Shown here in pieces: positions 33,276 to 45,256 of a stretch of 64,000 bases of DNA. The notes under the pieces were generated by a model, which saw only the letters and a program-made list of their open reading frames with translations, had not been told where the DNA came from and ran no database searches. Every line of letters begins with the position of its first letter. The first letter of the stretch is position 1. A program made the translations under genes and the position numbers. Source of the stretch: Desmodus rotundus (Eukaryota > Chordata > Mammalia > Chiroptera > Phyllostomidae); NCBI RefSeq assembly GCF_022682495.2, contig NC_071391.1, positions 110,343,195 to 110,407,194 on the forward strand, read 5' to 3'.

Positions 33276-33727
33276 AAATTTCAAGTTTTCAAGTTTCTTC
33301 TGTTTATGCAAATGACATGAAACTGGTCAGAAAGCCATATATTGGCTGGCTTACTTCTAAATCTTTTCAATTTTTAACAGTTCTTTGGGTGTTGAACCCA
33401 AGAAATGATCTACACAGATTTTCACACTTGCCAAGCCCTATACTCTGGTTTTCATCTCTCAAGTTCCAGTTGGCTATCAAAACCACGAATCTGCCTCTCA
33501 GCTTTATTTTCTACCTTGTCAGTCTCAAGGAAATGTAGCTGCATGTGGTGGCATACCTCTGCCATCTAGGTCTCTTCTAGATATTAGTTTAGTAATATAT
33601 CACTATTCTGTTAAATATGTCGAGGGGGATTTAAAAATATTTCTTCCAGTTTTTTTAATTGTCTTCAGCTGGAAAGAGGGGACTTTAATGTTATTATTGT
33701 TATGATTATTACTACATCATTATCTGA
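33276..33727 (-). repeat. possible old L1 5' region, ending in an (ATT)n-like tract
   Basis: 'tttaaaaatatttcttccagttttt' and 'ttgtcttcagctggaaag' resemble old L1 5'/ORF1 sequence in reverse. Ends in a TTA-rich tract at 33690-33725 into which the next LTR appears to have inserted. Confidence 0.35.
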
Positions 33728-34540
33728 TGTGGTCACCGGCAAGCAGTGTCCACGCCATTGTGGCTGAGACAAATTCACACAGACTACCAAGTCCTGTGGA
33801 GGAAAAGGGACAGCATGGCTACTCTCTCAAGAGGAGAGCACTTGACAGGCTTTTATTGGCTTAATTAGCACAGGAATACAGGGTGCATATGGAAAGCTCA
33901 TCAATCATTGTCAGGCAGTAATAATCAAACAGATAACATTCAAAGCACTCTGAGGGCTTATTTTGAGTCAGGGTCAGATAGCTAAAGGACCATAAATCAT
34001 TGGGGAAACAAACTCATTTCATGCTTGGACCCTTATCATTTAAATTGAGGATATTAGCAAAGCAGGTTTCACAGAATTTTATGCATTCATTCTTAGGCCT
34101 GATTGCCCCAGGGAACCTGCCCTTTCCAGCACAAGGCCACACCTACCTCCGGCATTGTTTCAGACTTAGGTCAAGCAGGGGAAGTAAGGCAGCCAAGAGA
34201 TTAGGAGACTTTCCAGACAGAATGAGAACCCAGGCCCTGTCAAAGCAGAGGGAGGAGGGTCCATCACCCCCTTTCTCCATAGCCCCCCAAGTCCTTTCCT
34301 GAGGGCCCCCATTGTGACCATGCCTGTCTTAGGTCATCCCTCCCTTAAGGAATCTTACCCGTCATTGGCTAACCGGTCATGCACTGGAGGCCAGGAAGGG
34401 TAAAGTAAAGGGGGAGAGGTGGTGCTCCTGCTAGGGAGATAAGCTTTGTCTCCTTAGTGGCTTAGGGTCCCAAGGTCTCTCACTTAGCCTTAGCCATGGG
34501 GGGTTACAACTTCTGAAAGCAGGAAGGGTGATTCCCAACA
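33728..34540 (-). mobile_element. solo LTR of an endogenous retrovirus, minus strand
   Basis: An 813-base LTR bounded by 'tg...ca' on the plus strand ('tgtggtcaccgg' to 'attcccaaca'). On the minus strand it starts 'tgttgggaat'. It has a poly(A) signal (reverse 'tttatt' at 33852-33857) about 125 bases before the end and a G/C-rich U3. The layout resembles class II (betaretrovirus-like) LTRs, but the class is inferred. No internal retroviral genes are next to it. No clear target duplication was found, possibly because the site is a simple repeat. The 100-codon frame inside (34000-34302) is not a gene. Confidence 0.7.
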
Positions 34541-35474
34541 ATTACCACCATCACCATCAGAATTACCATGTACTTTACATTGTCATCTCTCTGTTCCAGA
34601 AGTTTTAATTTTCTGGAAGCTACATGATCTATGTTTATCTTTTCTATTTTTTTCTTGCTTAATGTCCTTTTGGGTACACTATAATTATCCTATGTTCATT
34701 TATGATGACAGGTCTAATGGGTTCCATACCAGAGACAAACCTGAGAGAGAAATAAGTGCTTTGGTATCTAACATTGTCAGCAGCTACCTTGTCACCTGGC
34801 AAGTGATTAGTCCCTTGTCAAAGGTAAATAAAGAGCTCTCTTAAGACACTGAACAACTTTAAAGAGCCTAAGATATTTTCAACTTTTGTCTGTTTCCCTG
34901 AAAGCAAAACTGACATATTTTGGAAGACTATAAAGCCTAAAAATACTATGATGAACAATTTGGGAGAATCTCACTTAAAAATAATTTTACAATTTATGTA
35001 CATATGTAATGTTGTGTTATTTGCAAGCCTTTTATGTAACAACACCCCCTTCTTTCACTTTCATCGCTTCTGCTACTGAATGCTGTTCTTACTGATAATG
35101 TCAGGATGTCTTATCCCAACTGGTTATTCCCTACTGAAGACAAGGTTTGCATGGTCCTCACTTTTTTTTAACATCATTGACTGGATATTTTTCCCTAGTG
35201 ATATTTTCTTTAAACCTGTCTGTAATCATTAGTATTCCAAACTTACGTGTACATGACCTGCTGTAGAGTGCTTGCAGAATTAGTTACCCAAAAGTAAGGG
35301 TGCTACTTTTCCCTTACAAACACATCATGTTTTATGCAAAAAGAAGCTCCTTGGAAGGGTGCAATGTAGTATTCTTATTATTAATGCAATTATGCCTATA
35401 ATATACTTTAGTATATTACATAAGGACTAAAATTCTTGACAATAAGTAGCCCTGCACCTTAAGCACTTCGTTTA
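34541..35474. other. unassigned DNA
   Basis: No gene or named repeat seen. Starts with an ACC/ATC-rich tract. Confidence 0.5.
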
Positions 35475-35630
35475 ACAAATTCCTGGTTCAATTTCCTGAT
35501 CTGTAAACTAAGGATACTAACTGTACTCATCTCATAAGACATTTATGAGAATTAAATAAATTAAATATATTTGGCCATTTAGAAGAGCACCTGGCAATTA
35601 GTAATTGCTGTTTCCTAGGTGTTGATATGA
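35475..35630 (+). repeat. MIR SINE
   Basis: 'cctgatctgtaaactaagg', 'tctcataagacatttatgagaattaaataaatta' (35533 onwards) and 'gcacctggcaattagtaatt' are the 3' half of MIR in order. Confidence 0.8.
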
Positions 35631-36830
35631 AAGATTAGGTAATAGATAGCTCATGAAGAATAAATTCTATTTTTCTTTTTACAATAAAACATGCATGTTT
35701 TAAATGCCTAGAATTGCCTAGGATTTGGAAACCCAGAAATCTCTTGTACCTCCCCACCCTTTCCCACCACACCCTATATAAGGGCTAAAGAAAAAAGGTC
35801 TCTTCTAAATCTTTGAGTTTCCTCATCCACATTCTCTCTCCCCCTCCCTCAACTTTTTGGCATCATGCCATAGCAAACATAAGTCACATCTATAGTAAAT
35901 GGTCACTTTGTAGAACCTGCAGAAGGCAAGTGAGCAGAAAAACCAGGACCACACTGTCTTGATCTGCGTTACTTCATTGTTTTTCAGCGTACTTGCTCCC
36001 CTCCCCTCCGTCAGTGTGTTATAAAACCAACTTAGTTGATCACAATAATAATTTAAAGAATTAAATCAATTTATAAGTAAATATTATAGAATAAAAATGA
36101 CATTTGAAATTAAGTATAATTTCATTAAAGTCTATTTTCAAGGTGTGTATACTTTTTCTATGTTATGGAGTAAAACACTTTTATTGTGGTTCATGATCCA
36201 GAAATTGAAAAGCACTGCTATATTTCATTTATGGCTTAATATAAAGAATAAATAATAAATTCATTTCTTTATGAATAAAGGAACATATGAGAGAAAAGAA
36301 TTACTGAAGCCTTTATTGTGGCTTCAGGAAAACTCCTTTCTGGACTCTGATGTTGCAGGGTCTCTGGGAGGAGGGGAGGCACTCAGGTAGGGACCATAAT
36401 TTTGAAATAACTGATAGTGTTTAAAGGACCTGAAGATGCTGATGTTTTTAAATATTTACTTAAATGGAAATGTTAAAAAGATATATTTTTGAAGTCTTTA
36501 TAAATAGTGATATAATCCTGAATTGTTTATCTCAGATCTAGCAAAACCCTTTAAAGTTCCCCCCACCAACACACACGTATCAGCACTTCAATTAGGAATC
36601 TTTTGTGCTAAGAAAAGCTATCCTGCATTGAACTGTTCACTCCACTGCTCTACTATGTCATATATATTTTTTTTACACCCACAGCATTAGGATAATATAT
36701 ACTAACTTTGGCAAAATACATTGAGAGTCGAATACAATTATGAAGTACATATGTTGATGGAGGAAGATTCTTCTAACCAAATCATAACCCATCTGAAGAT
36801 TTTTGCTGGCTTATTGGGAGAATTGCTGAA
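35631..36830. other. unassigned DNA
   Basis: No gene recognised. 'ccctatataagggc' at about 35772 looks like a TATA box but has no supported transcription unit beside it. It could be a promoter remnant of an unidentified LTR. Two A-rich runs (36831-36857) precede the next LTR. Confidence 0.4.
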
Positions 36831-36883
36831 TTAAAAAAAAAAACAAAAAAAAAACAAAGTGATGGTAACAGAGAGGAAAATAT

Positions 36884-37370
36884 TGTGAAGATTCAGAATG
36901 AGCCACCACAAGGCAGGCCTCAGTGGCATATACATTACTTTGAGCTAAAGACAATTTTAACTTCAGACTCAAGAGAAATGTCTGGCCCTCCCTTAAACTA
37001 CAGAGAAGAATTTGAATCAGGGACCTTGCCCATAATAAGATATTATCAGAGATAATTTGTTTTGACCCATCTGTAGGACAGGGCAAACTTCTATTACTAA
37101 AGGTCTGCTTTTCTTATATCCTGCAATGACACTTTGAAACCCCCAAGGTGCATTACCTCATCTCTAGCTCAGGGTGCCTTATATACCTTGGTTCCCCTTT
37201 CTATCCATCAGCCTTTCATGTATTCAGGGTCTCTCTCTTCTGTATACGAAGTTCCCGTGCACGAGATTAAATTTGGTTTTTGTCATTTTAGTCTGCCTCC
37301 TGATAACTTGATTATTCCACTAGCCAAAAGAACCAGAAGAACAAAATGTGAATTTTTCCCTTTCCACACA
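36884..37370 (+). mobile_element. LTR-like element
   Basis: About 490 bases with LTR layout: a possible start 'tgtgaagattcag', a TATA-type 'ccttatatacc' at about 37178, a 'gagattaaatttgg' block near the expected poly(A) site, and the end 'tttccacaca'. Family not identified and edges approximate. No retroviral genes nearby. Confidence 0.5.
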
Positions 37371-37470
37371 GTATCATATCAATTTTGAATTTATGAAAGA
37401 AGAAAAAATATAATCTGATATAGACATAGTTATAATACAGGCTTAAATAAAGTCAAATGTAAAATATAAG

Positions 37471-37625
37471 AATGAGTACATACGTATGAATGACCCTGGG
37501 ACATGGACAACAGTGTGGGGACTGAGTGTGGGAGCAGGGGGTGGGCTGGGCAGAGGAGGGCAAAGGGGGAAAAATTGGGACAACTGTAGTAGAATAAATA
37601 ATAATAATAAAATAATGAGTACATA
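37471..37625 (+). mobile_element. 131-base L1 3' end with perfect 12-base duplication
   Basis: 'aatgagtacata' at 37471-37482 is repeated exactly at 37614-37625. Between them (37483-37613) is only the last part of a LINE: G-rich 'gtgggagcagggggtgggct', 'gggacaactgtagtag' and an (ATA)n/A-rich end. A severely 5'-truncated retroposition event with clean edges. Confidence 0.93.
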
Positions 37626-38285
37626 GATATAAAAAGTTAATCTTCAATATATAGAAGTAGAGGCATGATATGTCAGGTGCTTAATTGGGAATGATACTGA
37701 AATAGTTGCTTTTCATGAACTTATGCACTTCACTTTATTGGCTGTACTAGTTTGGGTTTTTAAATTATGAAACTGATATAAAAATGCTAACATGCACACA
37801 AGTCAACACAAACTATAAATTACAGATATTATATTGAAATCCAGATTTGTTAACACCAATTCTTATGATTTTCTACTCCAGTATTTAAAAATAATAATTT
37901 TTAAGTTATTGACCAGAGAAAAGACATTGAGAACAAACCCACCACTCAGAATAAATCTGTAAATGGGTAAAGGAGGCAAGAAACAGCAACAAAGAGATAA
38001 ATCCTGACTTTATCCCACAGAGCTACTACAGGAGGAAAGTGTGGCATCAAACAGTGGCTTTGAATGGCCCCAGTTCTCTTGGCCAGAGATTTGAATACCA
38101 ATTTTAGAATATTGAGCTCTCATCATTATTGGAGATTAATAGGTAAAAGGTAAACACTGAAACTGGTGGCTAAACAAAAATAGGAGTTGCGCTACACATG
38201 GTCAAATTTGAAAAAGGAAAATCATAAACTCTAAGTCTGACAATGCTGCATGAGGCTGAAAATAAATGGTGGCATCAAGGCAGGT
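37626..38285. other. unassigned DNA
   Basis: No gene or named repeat seen. Confidence 0.5.
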
Positions 38286-38817
38286 TGTTAAAAAGCTGGG
38301 AAAATTCCTTGGTAAGTGGAATGGGGACACAGAGACAGTTAACTGAACAAACTGACTGACAGACCTAGGTAGGCCTAGGGGGAATGGAAAATCACCAGGC
38401 AGGAAACTGTACCATGGGAAAGTGTAGCCTGGGAAAATGCCTGCCTGGGAAACTGCCTGCCGACCCCACCCAGGACAAACAGAGGCCTGGCTAAGATTGT
38501 GGTCTGGGGTTGGCCTACCCAGCATAACAGGCTGTGGCTTTAACTTGAGCCTGACAAGATATATCAAGAACAATGGTCAGCAGAAATGGCACCCAGCAAC
38601 CAGCTCTAACCAATCAGACTCTGACACCCCAACCAGTTACCCTTTGAGGGTAACTGCGCTTAAAAACCCTGCCCTAACAACAACAGAGGGAGTCTCCCTT
38701 GGTTGGCTCCCCAACCTCCCTAGGTTGGCTCCACTTTTCCCTCCTATTCCTCGCTAATAAACCCTGCTCCTTAGCTCGCTGTGTCTGTCTGGTTTTTTGA
38801 GTGACTCAGACCTAACA
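38286..38817 (+). mobile_element. solo LTR, class I-like
   Basis: Shows 'aaccaatcagac' (CCAAT box at 38610-38614), a TATA-like 'cttaaaaaccc' about 50 bases later, and a poly(A) signal 'aataaa' at 38757-38762. R-U5 ends in 'agacctaaca' at 38817. Order and spacing fit a gammaretrovirus-like LTR promoter. The left edge at 'tgttaaaa' is a guess. Frames inside (minus 38202-38573, plus 38437-38757) are not genes. Confidence 0.65.
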
Positions 38818-38818
38818 C

Positions 38819-39891
38819 TGACTGAGCAATTTACAGTCAGATAATAAACTCAAAGTTTTATTGTCTCTAAATAAGGATACTTAGGAACAAATAGTTTACA
38901 CATTCTAGACTATGCTGGGACAGACCCACCTCTGTCCTGGTCCCTCTTCAGTGACATTCTTTAAAGGTGAAACTGCCCAGAAAAGGACCCCAGTCCCTCT
39001 GTGTGCTCATTTTGGTACATCAACTTATTAAAGAACTCACCTGGAAAGCTGATGGATGTTCGGCTGAGACTCTCCCCTGAGATCTCCACTAAGATTCCTG
39101 CCTTCACAAAGGCAAATAAAAGCCCTCGAAACAAAACAAAGCATGCGAGTTGGCCTTTTTGGAGAGCACCAATGCCCTTCTCTCAGGCATGTATTAAAAA
39201 CAAACAAACAAACAAAAACTCTAATGGTTCCCGTGACACTTGCAAACGGGAACAGTGGGCAGTGGAGCTCATCCTGGGCTCACTCCCTCAACCTCTCTTC
39301 ATGCCTTCTTTTCTGGCTTTTCAGTGAGCCAACAGCTGCCCCACCTTGGCTCACTCTTGTCACTGTGGTTTTACTTCTCAGTGATATTAAAGCAGCCCCT
39401 CATTAGCTCTCTCCTGTTGCTTCTTCTATCGAAAGCCCTTCCTTGTTTCACTGTCCCCTGCTTTAGTAAACATACTCGCAAAATCAGCTGGATGTACCAT
39501 ATTTTGCCGTGTATAATATGCACTTTTTTGTCCAGATTTTTTGAGGGAAAAATAAGGATGCACATTATACATGGGTAGTACCTGAAATGCCTTGTATCTG
39601 TGCTTCTGTTTTGTAATTATTTGTTACATAAAATTTCTTGTACCATAAGATGTTCAAAAATAAATGCTAAAATTCCTTTATAACACAAAAATGTCTCTAA
39701 ATATAAATAAATAAAAGATTGAATTAAAACATTAAAACAAAAGATTTTTTTTTCCTGAAAATTTGGGCCCAAAACATGGCTGTGTATTATACATGGAAGC
39801 ACAAAAATCTTTGCTGCACAAAGTCAAGAACCCACACACCACCAGACGGTCTGAGGTGGACCCACTCTGGCCTAGTCCAGGTCTGGTAACA
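38819..39891 (+). mobile_element. second LTR-like sequence, split by a DNA transposon
   Basis: A poly(A) signal 'aataaa' lies at 39115-39120. After the DNA transposon at 39497-39812 the sequence resumes and ends 'caggtctggtaaca', like the neighbouring LTR that ends 'cagtctggtaaca' at 40964. I infer a decayed LTR interrupted by a later insertion. The left edge is uncertain. Confidence 0.4.
39497..39812 (+). mobile_element. small DNA transposon with end hairpin
   Basis: Begins 'ccatattttgccgtgtataa' after TA. The left end is a foldback: 'ccgtgtataatatgcac' (39507-39523) pairs with 'atgcacattatacatgg' (39558-39574). The right end carries 'tgtgtattatacatgg', the reverse of the same block. About 315 bases, AT-rich, no coding. 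Architecture matches the larger element at 44835-45716. Family not named. Confidence 0.6.
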
Positions 39892-40119
39892 GCATCCAAC
39901 ATAAAAGACTCAACTATTACTGTAAAGAATGTGAGCTGATCTTGTGTGCAATGAGGAAAACATTGATCATTTTTGGCAAGCAGAATTAATTGATCAAAAA
40001 TGCATTATAGAAAAAGAGTTCAATGCTAGTAAGGAAGTTGAAATATATGTGAGAGATAAAAAGTTTAAAGGTCTACTTTGCCCCTAAAAGGTAGACAGAT
40101 TTGGATGAGAAATTAAAAT
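39892..40119. other. unassigned DNA
   Basis: No gene or named repeat seen. Confidence 0.5.
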
Positions 40120-40320
40120 TTATCAGTGCTTATAATGTAGCAGGCATACTACATGCATTATCTTGAATTTCATTACAAGTGTGTCATAAGGAAATTATTT
40201 ATTCTATTTTATATATGAGAAAACCAAGCCGCAGAGACTCTAGATAAACTGGACAATCTCTTAAAGCCACTAAGTGATAGAATCAGGATTGGAAGCTAGT
40301 TTGACTCCTTACTATCCTAT
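40120..40320 (-). repeat. MIR SINE
   Basis: In reverse MIR order: 'gcaggcatactacatgcattatctt', 'tatatatgagaaaaccaagccgcagagactc' (40210 onwards) and 'aagccactaagtgatagaatcaggattggaa'. Clear and nearly complete. Confidence 0.85.
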
Positions 40321-40370
40321 CCCGCTTATTTCCATCAAGTTAAATAACATTTACTAGAATAACTAAATTG

Positions 40371-40964
40371 TGTAACCATGCAAAAACCTTATTTTCTCCA
40401 ATTTGGCCTTTACTTTTTATATTTTTTTCCTAGACTCAACCTGGCCACACCCAGTACCCTGACTCACCTACTTACCTCTCCCTTGCTTAATCATTAAACT
40501 CTCAGCACAATGAGGTTCCAGTCAGCATCCAAGAGTCTTAGAAACAAGGTCTTGGGTTTGTTGACCACAGGGACACAGTTTTCAATCAAACTAAAGATGA
40601 CATCTTGGCCTCAGTTTTGTTTCAGCTCCAGACCCAGGAAAGTGAAGAACGCCCCTAAACAAACCTTTGCAAAATCAGACAGAACAACTCCATGCCTGAT
40701 TAATTACCTCCTACCCTAGTGCCATCAAATCAATCAAGACCAGGAACCTAGCTCTTTTATTCATCATGATTAATTATCTTTTCTTACACAATACATCCCT
40801 TCGAAGTCATCAGGGAGTCAGGTCTTTGAGTATTGGCTCACCTGTGACTTTGGGGGTGGCGCCATCTCTTCAAATAATAAACTCATAATTTCTTGACTGC
40901 AAAACTGTTGATGTCTTATTGAACTTCATGCATGCAGGCAAATGGACCCCTCAGTCTGGTAACA
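40371..40964 (+). mobile_element. solo LTR, related to the one at 43.7-44.6 kb
   Basis: Ends 'tgtaacc' and 'ggtaaca' form a near-perfect inverted repeat. Flanks 'attg' and 'atgg' may be a decayed 4-base duplication. A poly(A) signal 'aataaa' is at 40876-40881. Shares blocks with the later LTR in the same order: 'acaatgaggtt', 'ttgaccacag', 'ggcctcagtt' and 'gtgtttcag'-type. No retroviral genes. Confidence 0.65.
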
Positions 40965-41820
40965 ATGGCAGTAGGACTTTTAAAGTAGTTAATGGCAGTT
41001 GTTTTCATGTTGATAAAATGCACTGTCATGGGCAGGAATGCCTATAAGCCGAGCCATAAAGCCAGAGATTTATTGTAAATAAGAAAAGACTGTTCTCTTG
41101 TACTCAATTTGAATTACAATGAAGGTAAAAGATTCCTGCAGCCTGGAACTTAATCCATGTCTGGTTATTATCAACATAGCAGTATGATGATTTGCAAATT
41201 GCTTTTCTCTCTCTCTCTCTTTGTACCAACTTGATCCATTTGACTTTTTCTGTTTGCTTCAATGGTAGGGAAACTGATTTAATACATGCTAATTAATTCT
41301 AAATTTACATAAATCATTTTCCCATGTGATTTATATCCTGAATTAAATGTATCTCAAAATGCCCAGGGTGCAAAAAATGTCTATTATATGTGTTGGCATA
41401 ATTCTAATAATCATGCAATTTATAAGCAAAAAATAAAAAAGATTACATGACCTTAAGTCACTCAGAAATGAGCATTTTCTCTTACTTTTCACTTCTTTAT
41501 CAGTTTGTCAGTTAGAGAAATTAAGCATATTGCCATCTTGTTTTACTTTTAGCAGTGCATTAATATTGAATGGGTAATTCCTTTGCAAAATTGGTTTGAT
41601 TTTTTACATTAAGAAAAATGTAAATAAATATAAATTCACTAATTTATTTATTTATACATTCTACAATACATTTCATGACAGCTTAAAAAATTCCGAGCAT
41701 TATGTTAAGGGCTAGAAATAAGACAGTGAAAAAGAAAGTATATGTATGTACTTGCTCTTATAGAATTTACAACCTATAAAAAGAGAAAAGATAAGATAAA
41801 CAAGCACATAACTCTATTAC
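40965..41820. other. AT-rich DNA with a (CT)n tract
   Basis: No gene seen. (CT)n at 41205-41221. Confidence 0.5.
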
Positions 41821-42734
41821 TGAACAGAGATGGGGTCCTGCTGCCCACCACCCATAAATTCCAGAGGCAGAGATTAAGTGAAAAAGGAAAGGAGTCTTTT
41901 ATTCAAAAACCACACAATTTTAGAAGAACGGCAGGCTTCTGCCTCATAGCCTTCCCTTTAAAACACCCAAAAGGGGGGGAAAAAAAGAAAAAAAAAAAAC
42001 AGAACAAAACCAAAACCAACAACAACAACAAAAAACCCACCACGTTTGCTAGATTAGTTCAAAGCTGCACCTGGAATTACTTCTCCCAGTAAAAATACTG
42101 TTCGCCTTTGGGAAATGAGGCCGACTAGCTGGTTGCTGATGGCAGTGTGGCTTTAGGCATCTTTCTGGCGGCTTTAGGTGTCTTTCTAGAGTCTGTGTGT
42201 GGCCAATGCAGCCCCACCACAGCTGCACTTCCCACCCGGGGAGGAGTCTGGAACGCTGCCAGACATGGCCAGCAAGGGGAAGAAGGAGCAAGACTCTGCC
42301 CCTTTCATTTAAATCTCTGGCCCCAAAATTCCATGCACTCTGGAAGCCTCCAATTTTCCCAGCCAATCCATGGGCGACACTGGCAGGTCTTCGCTTCCCC
42401 GTGCTGCCATGGTAACCTCTGTGGGTGGTATCAGTGTCCTGTGACCTCTCCAGCCTGTGCAAACTCCATGCAAACTTCCTCCCGATGTGTGGTTTGGTTG
42501 CCAGGGCAACACAATGCTGCTGTCATGCTGATTTGTTTACTCTTTACCCTGGAAGCTGTCTTCATGCTGCTTCAGGAGTTGAAAAATCTGTCAAGCACCA
42601 TGCTGCAGCTTCAATCCCACCGCCCCTGGCATTTCCTGATCCCTTCCTTCTCTAGGGCCTAGGCTCTCGTGCACGCCTCTGGATCTCTTCATTGTCTTCA
42701 GCGATCTCGCAGATTCCCCTGTATCAATTCAACA
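41821..42734 (-). mobile_element. probable solo LTR, minus strand, GC-rich
   Basis: A GC-rich block unlike its surroundings. On the minus strand it reads from 'tgttgaattgatacagg' to 'ccccatctctgttca', with poly(A) signal (reverse 'tttatt' at 41898-41903) about 80 bases before the end. An A-rich/(AAC)n tract lies at 41971-42035. The 171-codon plus-strand frame (42147-42662) and minus-strand 137-codon frame (42049-42462) overlap each other, lack any family match and are explained by the high GC content. Confidence 0.5.
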
Positions 42735-42819
42735 AGGACGCTAATTCAGGCTGCATTAAGGAAAGAAATCATGGCATGATAGATAGACTTGGTGGTAGTT
42801 GGTGTTACTCTTTTTTTGT

Positions 42820-43135
42820 TTTTGATTTTTAGTGGTGTGATTAGAAATGTCTTTGAAGCAGTGACATTTAAGCTGAGACCTGGAAAACCAGGTCAGTCCT
42901 TCAAAGATGTGAGCCAGGCATGTTCCTGGCTTAGGAAAGTTAGATGCAAAGGAAATGAGGGACACTCAGGTCACCTCAGGAACGCCAAGGGCAGTGCCAG
43001 TAAGTTTGGTGAATAAACAGCAGATGTAGGCAAGAGTCAGATCTCCTCAGACCTATAGACGATGGCAAGGAGTTTAGATATTATTCTAGGCGTGATGGAA
43101 AGCCACGGCAGTTATTAAGCAAAGAGATGACATAA
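42820..43135 (+). repeat. old mammalian interspersed repeat
   Basis: 'catttaagctgagacctgg', 'gatggcaaggagtttagatattattctaggcgtgatgg' (43061 onwards) and 'gagatgacataatctg' follow a common eutherian repeat that I recognise by sequence but cannot name with certainty. Non-coding. Confidence 0.55.
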
Positions 43136-43255
43136 TCTGCTCAATTTAAGCTCCATGAGAACTAGGATCTCTGCTTTGTTTATTGTTGTTTTCTCAAACC
43201 TTTCAAGAATTGTCTGATATGGAATAAATGCTTGATTAATGCATATTGAACAAAA
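43136..43255 (+). repeat. L2 LINE 3' end
   Basis: 'aagctccatgagaactagg', 'ctgctttgtttattgttg' and 'tggaataaatgcttgattaatg' are the L2 3' end in order. Confidence 0.75.
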
Positions 43256-43689
43256 AAACATATATAAAAGATTTTCTGCTAGTTTTGGGTAAGAGGAAAG
43301 TTGAGACAATGTTATCTGAGTCAGATGTCCAGACTTGGTCTAATCAGCTGTAACCTGGTTAGTCTTTCAATGTCTAGGGATTGGATGAACTAGTAACACA
43401 AAATAGAATAAATCATACCCCGTGACACTATGTACAGACTGCTATTTTTCTTTTTGAATTGTATGAATTTGTACTTTGTGTCAGGGATAAATTCTGAAAT
43501 AACCAAGGTTTCTTAGGCAACAATGTAGCAAGGATTTGGACTGAAAACACATGAAGACAGGCTAGTTAGTAAAAATGGAGTAGGTAGTGAGACAGGCATA
43601 CACAGAGTAGGAATGAAAGGCCAGGTATGTAATGTCACCAGGGTGGAGAGCCCTGGGTACCTAGCAAAACTCAGAAAACAGAGACCTTG
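43256..43689. other. unassigned DNA
   Basis: No gene or named repeat seen. May include the start of the following LTR. Confidence 0.45.
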
Positions 43690-44614
43690 CCACCAGAGTG
43701 ACCTTTCCTCCCCTAGCGTATTGCTGGTCATATGATTTAGACCCCCTGACCTTACACATGAATGGTTATGTAGTTCTGGACCATCCCCTGATGTTTCCTC
43801 CCCTAGCACATCACCAGTCATGTGGTAGACCCCTTCAGAGGAGAACAACGGAGGCTGGAACAGCCTCATACATCTCCCATACAAGCTTTTGCGTGACCAC
43901 GTCCTGAAGTATTAAGCCCTTAGAACAATGAGGTTCTGACCTACAACAAATGATCTCAGGAACAAAGCCTCACATCCATTGACCACAGAAACAGAACTTT
44001 CCTCAAACTAGAGATAACATTAGGCCTCAGTTGTGTTTCAGATCCAGGCCTAGAAAAGCAGCAGAACCAGATAATGCCACGGCTGACATTATGAATACCT
44101 GCAATGATTAATGGCTCCCTGCCCTGGAGCAGACTAATCAGTGGAGACCGCAACCCTGAAAGGACACACATGGAAAGGCATATAAATATTTCATTGGAGT
44201 CCTCCCTTCGGACCTCCTCTAGATCCTCCTTTAGAGAGTGGAGAGAAATCCTCAGGATGGAGGACCCAGTGTGGCTCTTTCTCCCTGTCTCTCTCTCTGT
44301 GAAGCAAACCCACCTTTCCCCACCCCCTTCTCAGGCAGTTCTCTCTATGGAGCATGCCTGTGCTTTTCCCCACCCGCTTTCCCAGGTGCATTTTCCTCGC
44401 CTATCACTCACTCTCTTTTTCCTAAGCTCCAAGGGCCCTTCTTTAGCCTCTATAACTTGTTTTCTGAATCCATTTCTTCTACAGTTCAATTTTTCTACCT
44501 CCGTGACTTTATTGGTAAACTTTCTCTTATTGTTTGAGTCTTGACTGTGAATTATTTCGGAGCCAGAAGTCAAGTACCAAAGTTGCTGAAACAAGATTTG
44601 GTCTGACTCCACAG
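43690..44614 (+). mobile_element. solo LTR, related to the one at 40.4-41.0 kb
   Basis: Shares ordered blocks with 40371-40964: 'acaatgaggttctgacc', 'ttgaccacagaaacag', 'ggcctcagttgtgtttcag' and a 'tgattaatggctccctgcc' block. A TATA-type 'ggcatataaatatttc' is at about 44178. Ends near 'cacagatgtaaca' at 44614. The left edge is uncertain. The divergence between the two is too high for the 5' and 3' LTRs of one recent provirus, and nothing retroviral lies between them. Frames inside (plus 44104-44544, minus 44331-44675) have no known product. Confidence 0.6.
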
Positions 44615-45256
44615 ATGTAACACCTGGGCCATTTTGCTGCCAACAAAAATTCTCAGCAAAAACTAGTTTTTCCATCCACTGAGTACAAGGGTCAAGAGGA
44701 TTAAAATTTCTTGGAAAAGGGATGTGTTCTTTTGGCTCTTTGTTTTGTTTATTTCTGGAGTCTTCTCTACTATTTCCACTTTGACAAATTCTGGATGTAT
44801 TTCTTTTTCCTCATGCCTCACTCAGTAGAAAAAACATCATATTTTTCAGACTATAAGAGGCATCCCCCCAATTTCGGAGGAAAATAGGGGTGCATCTTAT
44901 AATCCAAATGTAGCTTACCTGTTCGCTGGGGAGGGGGCAGCGGTGGAGTGGGGTCACAGGAGGCAGGAGCAGGGTCGCCACTGCAGGAAGCCAGTGGTGG
45001 TAGGAGTGGGGTGATGCTGCGGGCCCTGACCTGGGAGGAGGAGGTGTCCCAGCGGTGCCAAGCAAGTGAGGCAGGAGTGGAGTCCCCCCTGCGGCATACT
45101 ATAGTGCTAGGGAGGAGGGTACAGGCGGGGCAGGCACATTAGAAGAAGAAAGCCTGGGGCGCCCTGTACATGCCTCCATCATGTGACTGGTGTGTCCCCC
45201 ATTAACATTAACATAGGCAAATTCCACTGCAGGGTCACCTGTCAATGTGGCCCCGC

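Noticed and set aside
35765..35790. TATA-box promoter
   Set aside because: 'ctatataagg' is present, but there is no supported transcript or LTR edge near it.
38202..38757. Frames of 106-123 codons
   Set aside because: Explained by the GC-rich LTR at 38286-38817, with no retroviral or host protein similarity.
42049..42662. 171-codon plus-strand and 137-codon minus-strand frames
   Set aside because: They overlap in opposite directions inside a GC-rich LTR-like block, and neither shows a domain or family match.
43513..43884. 123-codon minus-strand frame
   Set aside because: Lies across the start of a probable LTR, has a low-complexity product and no recognisable motif.
40371..44614. A single provirus with two LTRs
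   Set aside because: The two related LTRs are too diverged, no gag, pol or env is seen between them, and a minus-strand LTR occupies part of the space.
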